Below, one piece after another: positions 58,251 to 64,000 of a stretch of 64,000 nt of DNA (its first letter is position 1; every line of letters begins with the position of its first letter). Location of the stretch: contig NZ_CP149817.1 of assembly GCF_037935975.1 (NCBI RefSeq), forward strand, positions 806,001 to 870,000, read 5' to 3'. The stretch is from Teredinibacter turnerae. GTDB lineage: Bacteria > Pseudomonadota > Gammaproteobacteria > Pseudomonadales > Cellvibrionaceae. The notes under the pieces were generated by a model. That model saw only the letters and a program-made list of their open reading frames with translations, did no database searches and was not told the origin of the DNA. Position numbers and translations under genes: made by a program.

Positions 58251-59810
58251 TTAACGTGCGAAAAGAATGCGTTTGCCAAAGTTCGCCAGGCCCAGCAGGA
58301 ATAAGCCTAACAGCACGATTGGCCAAGAGCCTGTTTGGGTAAAAGGGGTGGTGCCATGCATGCGGTATACATGGCCGCGCAGGCTTTGGGAGATGAATTG
58401 CTGGCCGCTGGCGATCGTGCGGCCGCGCGGATCGATAATGCCGCTCAGTCCGGTGTTGGTGCCGCGGATAACGTAGCGGCCGGTTTCCAATGCACGCATT
58501 TGCGCCATCTGATAGTGCTGTAGCGGACCGATGGAACGTCCAAACCAGGCATCGTTGCTGATGGTGACTATCACTTCTGCACCGTTCAGATTACTGGCCA
58601 CGAGATCCGGGTACACGACTTCGTAGCAGATGTAGGGGGCGACGCTGTAGCCGCCAACCTGCAAGCCAGTTTGGTTGGCTGGGCCCCGGTTGATCACCGA
58701 ATTGGGGAGATCGAAAAAAGCGATCAGCCCCCTCAGCCATTTTTCCAGAGGCATATACTCGCCGAACGGCACCAGGCGTTGTTTAAAGTACATGTTGTGT
58801 GCAGTGCCGAGCCCGAGAATCGCGTTGAAGTATGTATCGTGCTCTATGTCGTCGAACAGCAGGCCACTTATGAGTGCGGTGTTTGTATCCTGCGCGCGCG
58901 TTTCCAGTTCATCCAGCAAGCCTTTGGCGTCGTGGTAGAGGTAGGGAATCGCGGCTTCCGGCCACAACACGATGTCCGATTGCCACTCCGGTTCGGTCAG
59001 TTCCAGTAATGTGCGCACGATCTGTGGCCGGTAGAGTGGGTTCCATTTCAGTTCCAGTGGAATGTTGGGCTGTACCAGACTGACTGTCAGTTGGTCGGTA
59101 TCGTTGTGATGGGTCCAGCGCACCTGCTGCAGTGCTAACCCGGCTCCCCACAGCAGAGTACAGAGCCCCGTGAGGACCGCACCGAAACGCCAGCCAAATT
59201 TTTGCGCCTGCCAGAACGGAAGCGCACGGCGGCCGATAAACCCAATTGCCGTCGCGGTAAACACTGCTATAAAACTGACAGCATAGACCCCACCGACCGG
59301 AGCCCAGCCCGCCAGGGGGCTGCCAATATGCCCGTAGCCGAAATAGAGCCAGGGAAAGCCCGTAAGAAACCAGCTTCTTGACCATTCCCCGAGCACCCAA
59401 ACTGCTGGAAACACCAACAACAGGGTTACGGGAGTGATTGTTTGCCAGCGCCGGTAGGCCAGAAAAGGCAGTGAAAACACCAGCGCGAGGAATGCGACAA
59501 ATACGGCGGTCATGAACGCCGCGAGAAAAGCGCCGGTGAACCCGAAATCGTGAATGCTGACATACACCCAACTTACGCCACCGCCAAACATACCGAGCCC
59601 AAACACAAAACTTCGCCACCACACGCGCTTGTTGGGCTGCCCTGGCAGCAAGTGTGCAAAAATTGCGGCACCCAGAAGTCCAACCATCCACAGGTCAAAC
59701 GGGGCGAAATTAAGCGTTAGTGAAGCACCAGCGACAAACGCGAGTATATCAGCCGGCCAGCGGCGGCGAGACGTGGGTTTGGCGTCCGCAATAGGGTGGG
59801 CTGAAAGCAT
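58251..59810 (-). CDS. lnt: Apolipoprotein N-acyltransferase
   Basis: About 519 residues. Six to seven membrane helices in the first 200 residues, then a periplasmic nitrilase domain with the Glu-Lys-Cys triad: LWPEAAIPY, FKQRLVPFGEYMP and YICYEVVYPD. A final helix anchors the C-terminus. It adds the third acyl chain to lipoproteins in the inner membrane, needed for the many lipoproteins of this region. It is 11 bases downstream of corC, in the conserved block. Confidence 0.94.
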   Translation of the reverse strand: MLSAHPIADAKPTSRRRWPADILAFVAGASLTLNFAPFDLWMVGLLGAAIFAHLLPGQPNKRVWWRSFVFGLGMFGGGVSWVYVSIHDFGFTGAFLAAFMTAVFVAFLALVFSLPFLAYRRWQTITPVTLLLVFPAVWVLGEWSRSWFLTGFPWLYFGYGHIGSPLAGWAPVGGVYAVSFIAVFTATAIGFIGRRALPFWQAQKFGWRFGAVLTGLCTLLWGAGLALQQVRWTHHNDTDQLTVSLVQPNIPLELKWNPLYRPQIVRTLLELTEPEWQSDIVLWPEAAIPYLYHDAKGLLDELETRAQDTNTALISGLLFDDIEHDTYFNAILGLGTAHNMYFKQRLVPFGEYMPLEKWLRGLIAFFDLPNSVINRGPANQTGLQVGGYSVAPYICYEVVYPDLVASNLNGAEVIVTISNDAWFGRSIGPLQHYQMAQMRALETGRYVIRGTNTGLSGIIDPRGRTIASGQQFISQSLRGHVYRMHGTTPFTQTGSWPIVLLGLFLLGLANFGKRILFAR

Positions 59811-59821
59811 CGCGCGGCGGG

Positions 59822-60679
59822 TTATTCGGTGTGGCGGGTGGCACGTACCAAATGTATCTGGCGGCCGTCGGAGAAGAGCACGCGAAAGGTAAACTCGCCG
59901 AGAGTTACCGTCTCGTTGCGACTGGGCATATGGCCAAATGCCTGGGTGATGAGCCCGCCAATCGTATCGAACTCTTCGTCGCTAAAGCCGGTTTTAAAGT
60001 AGAGGTTAAACTCCTCGATGGGGGTGAGTGCCTTCAGGATGTAATCGCAATCGGAAACCTGACGGATAAACTCTTCGTTGTCTTCATCGGTTTCATCTTC
60101 GATATCGCCCACGATCTCTTCGAGAATATCTTCGATGGTAACCAGGCCGGAGATGCCGCCATATTCGTCGATCACCAGCGCCATGTGATAGCGCTTCTCG
60201 CGAAAATCTTTAAGCAGCACGTTCAGTCGTTTGCTCTCGGGAATAATGTTCGCTGGGCGCAGTACGGATTTAAAATCGAAGCCCTCCTGGCCCTGCAGAA
60301 TCAGCGGGAGCATATCTTTTGCGAGCAAAATGCCCTGTACATCGTCGCTGGACTCACCAATAACAGGAAAGCGGGAGTGGCCACTTTCAATGACTTTAGG
60401 GAGAAATTCTTCAGGGGTTTCGTTGGATTTGATTACCACCATTTGCGAACGGGGAATCATGATTTCGCGGACTTGCAGATTCGCGACGTCCAGCGCGCCT
60501 TCGATAATGTTCAGTGCTTCCTGATCGACCACCTTGTTTTCGGCGGCACCTTTGATGATGTCCAGGAGTTCGTCGCGGGATTTGGGTTCACTGGTAAAGC
60601 TGGGGAACATGCGTTCGAGCCAGGATCGGGATCGTTGTTCGCTACCTGAGGAGCTACTCGACGAGGGGTCTTCCGACAT
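59822..60679 (-). CDS. corC: CorC (YbeX) CBS-domain protein
   Basis: About 285 residues. Two CBS motifs about 70-195 (VREIMIPRSQMVVIKSNETP, HSRFPVIGESSDDVQGIL) and the CorC_HlyC C-terminal domain from about 205. It lacks the membrane CNNM domain, as YbeX does. Linked to Mg2+/Co2+ resistance and to ribosome maturation. Part of the ybeZ-ybeY-corC-lnt block. Confidence 0.93.
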   Translation of the reverse strand: MSEDPSSSSSSGSEQRSRSWLERMFPSFTSEPKSRDELLDIIKGAAENKVVDQEALNIIEGALDVANLQVREIMIPRSQMVVIKSNETPEEFLPKVIESGHSRFPVIGESSDDVQGILLAKDMLPLILQGQEGFDFKSVLRPANIIPESKRLNVLLKDFREKRYHMALVIDEYGGISGLVTIEDILEEIVGDIEDETDEDNEEFIRQVSDCDYILKALTPIEEFNLYFKTGFSDEEFDTIGGLITQAFGHMPSRNETVTLGEFTFRVLFSDGRQIHLVRATRHTE

Positions 60680-60737
60680 GTTAACTAAATTCTCCGAGAG
60701 GGATTAGAACGGCGAGCATGCGCCCGACCTGTAAAAA

Positions 60738-61205
60738 TTATTGTTCATAGGGCGGGGGAAAGTCCAGTGCCTGCAAAATTTCGGTCTCCAGAGCTTCCAT
60801 GGCATCCGCCTCATCGTCCTCAATATGGTCGTAACCGAGTAAATGCAAGCAGCCGTGCACAATCATATGCGCCCAGTGTGCGGCGGGTGCCTTCGCTTGT
60901 TCTTCGGCTTCGCGTGCAACAACCTGCGCGCAGATAACCAGGTCGCCTAAAAGCTCGATGTCGACCCCCGGCGGCAATTCGGCGGGAAACGACAACACAT
61001 TGGTGGGTGAGTGTTTCCCCCGATAGGTGCTGTTGAGTTCCTCGCTTTCGGCCTCGTCCACCACGCGCACACAGATACTGGGCTCGGTAAACGTTGCCGG
61101 CTGGCTGGCGAAAACTGCGTTAAGCCACGACAGTAGGTCACGCTCATTGGGCAGTGCGCTCGTTTCCGTAGAGGAGGCGTTCTGGAAGTCCAGTTGAATG
61201 TGCAT
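60738..61205 (-). CDS. ybeY: YbeY endoribonuclease / rRNA maturation factor
   Basis: About 155 residues. The zinc motif [15 protein letters not shown] (H3xH5xH pattern) is intact, and TNVLSFPAE is the conserved strand before it. It takes part in 16S rRNA 3' processing and ribosome quality control. Its ATG overlaps the ybeZ stop (TAATG). Confidence 0.95.
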   Translation of the reverse strand: MHIQLDFQNASSTETSALPNERDLLSWLNAVFASQPATFTEPSICVRVVDEAESEELNSTYRGKHSPTNVLSFPAELPPGVDIELLGDLVICAQVVAREAEEQAKAPAAHWAHMIVHGCLHLLGYDHIEDDEADAMEALETEILQALDFPPPYEQ

Positions 61206-62188
61206 TAGTCGCGGGCTTGGTTGCCTTCGGCCCGGTCGTACGCCTCGACGATACGCTGCACAATCGGGTGGCGCACAACGTCTTTAGCAGTAAAAAAAGT
61301 AAAGCTGATCCCTTCTACGCCGTCCAGAATGCCAATCGCATGTTTCAGGCCGGACGCCTGCCCCCGGGGCAGGTCAATCTGCGAGGGGTCGCCGGTGATA
61401 ACCGCGGTTGAGCCAAAACCAATACGGGTGAGGAACATTTTCATCTGTTCGCGCGTGGTGTTTTGGCTTTCGTCGAGAATAACGAACGAATTGTTCAGGG
61501 TGCGTCCGCGCATGTATGCCAGCGGGGCGACTTCAATAACATTGCGCTCTATAAATTTAGCGACCGTTTCGAAGCCGAGCATCTCGTAGAGCGCATCGTA
61601 GAGGGGGCGCAGATAAGGGTCGACTTTCTGCGACAGGTCTCCCGGCAGGAAGCCAAGTTTTTCACCGGCTTCCACCGCAGGCCGGACCAACAGAATGCGC
61701 TCGATTTCGTCTTTCAGCAACGCCTCTACAGCGCAGGCCACGGCCAGGTAGGTTTTACCCGTGCCCGCCGGGCCAATACCGAAATTAATATCGTTGGTGC
61801 GCACTGCAGCAACATAGCCCTGTTGGTTGACACCACGGGGTTTGATGGTGCATTTTTTGGTGCGGATGATGCTGACTGCGTCGAACGCTTCTTTAACATC
61901 CGTTGCGGTGGGAGAGTCCATGTTGGATTCCTGTATCGCCAGGTGTACTTCGTCGGGTGTGAGTTCGCGCCCTTCGTCGGTGAGGGCGTAAAGCTGCTCG
62001 ATCACCGCGGCGGCCGCGGCATACCCTTCGCCGTGAATACGGTAGACATTGCCGCGGCTGAGTATTTGAACACCCAGGCGTTTTTCGATTTGTTTGAGGT
62101 GGCCGTCAAACTGGCCGTTCAGGTTAGCCAGGCGACGTGAGTCGCTGGGCTCCAGCGTGACGCTGGTGGAGTCGCTTGTGTCAGTCAA
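61205..62188 (-). CDS. ybeZ: PhoH-like ATPase YbeZ
   Basis: About 327 residues. Walker A GPAGTGKT near residue 140, Walker [10 protein letters not shown] and [12 protein letters not shown] PhoH-family RNA-linked ATPase acting with YbeY. Translationally coupled to ybeY; miaB lies 54 bases upstream on the same strand, the usual arrangement. Confidence 0.94.
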   Translation of the reverse strand: MTDTSDSTSVTLEPSDSRRLANLNGQFDGHLKQIEKRLGVQILSRGNVYRIHGEGYAAAAAVIEQLYALTDEGRELTPDEVHLAIQESNMDSPTATDVKEAFDAVSIIRTKKCTIKPRGVNQQGYVAAVRTNDINFGIGPAGTGKTYLAVACAVEALLKDEIERILLVRPAVEAGEKLGFLPGDLSQKVDPYLRPLYDALYEMLGFETVAKFIERNVIEVAPLAYMRGRTLNNSFVILDESQNTTREQMKMFLTRIGFGSTAVITGDPSQIDLPRGQASGLKHAIGILDGVEGISFTFFTAKDVVRHPIVQRIVEAYDRAEGNQARD

Positions 62189-62242
62189 GTTGAGTAATAC
62201 GCCAAATTACGGGAGTAGGGCATAGCCTACTCCAAAAAGAGG

Positions 62243-63598
62243 TCAATCATCCAGCTCAGACCCCAACAAAATTCCACGCAGGGAATTTGGCAGCGCCTCC
62301 TCGATAAGCACATCGGCAAACTTGCCAATGAGTTCCGCCTGGTCGCAACGGAAATTGACCACCCGATTGTTTTCCGTACGGCCGGACAGCTGCCCCGGGT
62401 CCTTCTTGCTATAGCCGGTTACCAGCACCCGCTCGGTGTTGCCCACCATTTTGCGGCTGATGTCCTGCGATTGCTGATTAATCCGCTGTTGCAACAGCGC
62501 CAGGCGCTGCTTTTTCACGTCTTGCGGGGTGTCGTCTTTCATATCCGCCGCAGGCGTACCCGGGCGGGCGCTATAGATAAAGCTGAAGGACATATCGAAG
62601 CCGATATCGGCAATCAGTTTCATCGTCGCTTCAAAGTCCGCATCGGTCTCGCCGGGGAAGCCCACGATAAAGTCGGAGGAGAAACAGATATCCGGGCGCG
62701 CCTGACGGATGCGGCGCATTTTGGATTTGTACTCGAGTGCCGTGTGACCGCGCTTCATCGCCATAAGGATACGGTCCGAACCGCTCTGCACAGGCAGGTG
62801 CAGGTGGCTGACGAGCTCGGGAACTTCAGCGTAAACCTCGATCAATGAGTCCGTGAACTCTACCGGGTGTGATGTGGTAAAGCGGATGCGGTCAATTCCG
62901 TCGATTTTGGCGACCAGCGTAATCAATTCGGCGAGATCGACAACACCATCCGGGCCGTCACCGCGGTAGGCGTTCACATTCTGCCCCAACAGGTTGATTT
63001 CGCGCACGCCCTGGCTTGCCAGATGCGCGCACTCTTTGAGTACGTCGCGGGCGGGGCGGCTGACTTCTTCACCGCGGGTGTAGGGCACCACACAGAAGGT
63101 GCAGTACTTGGAGCAGCCCTCCATCACTGAAACAAACGCCGTGGCGCCGTCCGCTTCCGGTTCTGGCAGACGATCGAATTTTTCGATCTCTGGGAAGCTG
63201 ATGTCCACTACAACGGCGCCGTTATCGCGCGGGGTTTCGATCATTTCCGGCAGGCGGTGCAGGGTTTGCGGGCCAAAGATCAGGTCGACAAAAGGCGCGC
63301 GCTTGGCGATGTTTTCGCCTTCCTGGCTGGCCACGCAGCCACCCACGCCGATAATCAATTCCGGGTTCTTTTCTTTCAGGTGTTTCCAGCGCCCCAACTG
63401 GTGGAACAGTTTGTCTTGCGCCTTTTCCCTGATCGAGCAGGTATTCACCAGCAGGACATCCGCTTCGTCGGGGTTGTCGGTAGGCTCCATCTGGTGGGAA
63501 GCGCCGAGTAAATCCTGCATTCGCGCGGAATCGTACTCGTTCATCTGGCAACCGTGGGTTTGGATAAACAGCTTTTTCGTAGTAATTTCGTCAGACAT
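62243..63598 (-). CDS. miaB: tRNA-2-methylthio-N6-isopentenyladenosine synthase
   Basis: About 451 residues. N-terminal cluster cysteines start with HGCQMN, and the radical-SAM motif is [15 protein letters not shown] (CxxxCxxC), followed by a C-terminal TRAM domain ([14 protein letters not shown]). It adds the methylthio group to i6A37 of tRNAs reading UNN codons. The 155-base region upstream is divergent from the DUF1820 gene. Confidence 0.96.
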   Translation of the reverse strand: MSDEITTKKLFIQTHGCQMNEYDSARMQDLLGASHQMEPTDNPDEADVLLVNTCSIREKAQDKLFHQLGRWKHLKEKNPELIIGVGGCVASQEGENIAKRAPFVDLIFGPQTLHRLPEMIETPRDNGAVVVDISFPEIEKFDRLPEPEADGATAFVSVMEGCSKYCTFCVVPYTRGEEVSRPARDVLKECAHLASQGVREINLLGQNVNAYRGDGPDGVVDLAELITLVAKIDGIDRIRFTTSHPVEFTDSLIEVYAEVPELVSHLHLPVQSGSDRILMAMKRGHTALEYKSKMRRIRQARPDICFSSDFIVGFPGETDADFEATMKLIADIGFDMSFSFIYSARPGTPAADMKDDTPQDVKKQRLALLQQRINQQSQDISRKMVGNTERVLVTGYSKKDPGQLSGRTENNRVVNFRCDQAELIGKFADVLIEEALPNSLRGILLGSELDD

Positions 63599-63751
63599 TC
63601 AGCTTGCAGCTCAAAAAGTGAGCGCGCATTATAGCGATAGGTTTTTGCCATCTCTACTGATTTCGGGGCTTGAAAAAATCTCCGGTGATGCCATATTCCC
63701 GCAACGTTTCCTATCAATCGAGGCGCTAGCGCCCAGGACAGTAGCATTCAC

Positions 63752-64000
63752 GTGTATAAAGTCGTTTTTTACAACCGCAACCAACTGTACGAAGTATACG
63801 CCCGAGCAATTTTTCAAAGCGAGATGTATGGTTTTATCGAAGTTGAAGAATTCGTGTTTGGCGAACGCGCCAAGCTGGTCGTCGATCCGAGCGAAGAGAA
63901 GCTCAAAAACGAGTTTGCCGGGGTTAAGCGGTCGTACATTCCCATGCACAACATCGTGCGTATCGACGAAGTTGAGAAAGAAGGCCCCGGTAAAGTGGTT
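63752..64000 (+). CDS. DUF1820 family protein (partial)
   Basis: The first 83 codons, running off the right edge. The reading starts with a GTG at 63752 (AGGA about 14 bases upstream) and gives YKVVFYNRNQLYEVYARAI, then MYGFIEVEEFVFGE and VKRSYIPMHNIVRIDEVEKEG, which match the DUF1820 family of small gammaproteobacterial proteins. Function unknown. Divergent from miaB. Confidence 0.85.
   Translation, partial: MYKVVFYNRNQLYEVYARAIFQSEMYGFIEVEEFVFGERAKLVVDPSEEKLKNEFAGVKRSYIPMHNIVRIDEVEKEGPGKVV

Noticed and set aside
59831-60649. 272-residue plus-strand frame inside corC
   Set aside because: Mirror of the conserved corC codons on the opposite strand; no family resemblance.
61463-62140. 225-residue plus-strand frame inside ybeZ
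   Set aside because: Antisense shadow of a well-conserved ATPase gene.

Overview
The window is chromosomal DNA of a free-living type gammaproteobacterium. The genes are dense, with moderate G+C (roughly 50-55 % by eye). Housekeeping blocks keep gammaproteobacterial order: tolC / nudF-yqiB-cpdA-yqiA-parE, leuS-lptE-holA and miaB-ybeZ-ybeY-corC-lnt. Many secreted lipoproteins, LamG and beta-helix proteins and c-type cytochromes suggest a marine or polysaccharide-degrading Cellvibrionales-like bacterium (Teredinibacter/Saccharophagus type). That placement is inference from protein resemblance, not from a marker gene. I saw no insertion sequence, tRNA, rRNA, prophage or CRISPR array.

Layout. (1) 1-9880: two facing groups of exported, haem-binding proteins. 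On the minus strand are a hydrazine-synthase-alpha-like lipoprotein with two CxxCH motifs, an SH3/outer-membrane-barrel protein and the start of a third exported protein. On the plus strand are a DUF1592/1588-like cytochrome, a lipoprotein with a duplicated haem module plus LamG, and a DUF1501-like Tat-exported protein. (2) 10194-13365: a MarR/HpaR-like regulator and tex. (3) 13496-23012: tolC, then a TPP-riboswitch-controlled thiD-thiC pair, then nudF-yqiB-cpdA-yqiA-parE. (4) 23395-30850: a minus-strand operon of a JAMM peptidase, a sulfur-carrier/E1/rhodanese fusion, a cysteine synthase, a serine acetyltransferase with a long tail and an AlaX-type tRNA editing protein. An EamA exporter and a divergent MocR-type regulator adjoin it. 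It looks like a self-contained protein-thiocarboxylate route to cysteine, or to a cysteine-like amino acid, and is the most interesting locus here. (5) 31242-45476: a beta-helix protein, lasT-like methyltransferase, sapC, fpr with a divergent LysR regulator, two ABC exporters, yjbQ, a YgjP-like peptidase, a degenerate M48-like membrane protein and a SixA-like phosphatase. (6) 45349-50582: a periplasmic binding protein and holA-lptE-leuS. (7) 50766-58053: an FKBP isomerase, a BlaI/BlaR1-like pair with an unusual sensor end, a stand-alone NIT-like protein, a DUF6279 lipoprotein and a RoxA-like di-haem protein. (8) 58251-64000: lnt-corC-ybeY-ybeZ, miaB and the start of a DUF1820 gene.

Working together: region 4 supplies every activity of the mycobacterial CysO/Mec/CysM/MoeZ pathway plus the acetylserine donor, a product exporter and a PLP-type regulator. 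Regions 1 and 7 supply several surface or periplasmic c-type haem proteins of unknown substrate. Blocks 3, 6 and 8 are ordinary core functions (efflux, thiamine, cAMP turnover, chromosome decatenation, LPS transport, translation, lipoprotein maturation).
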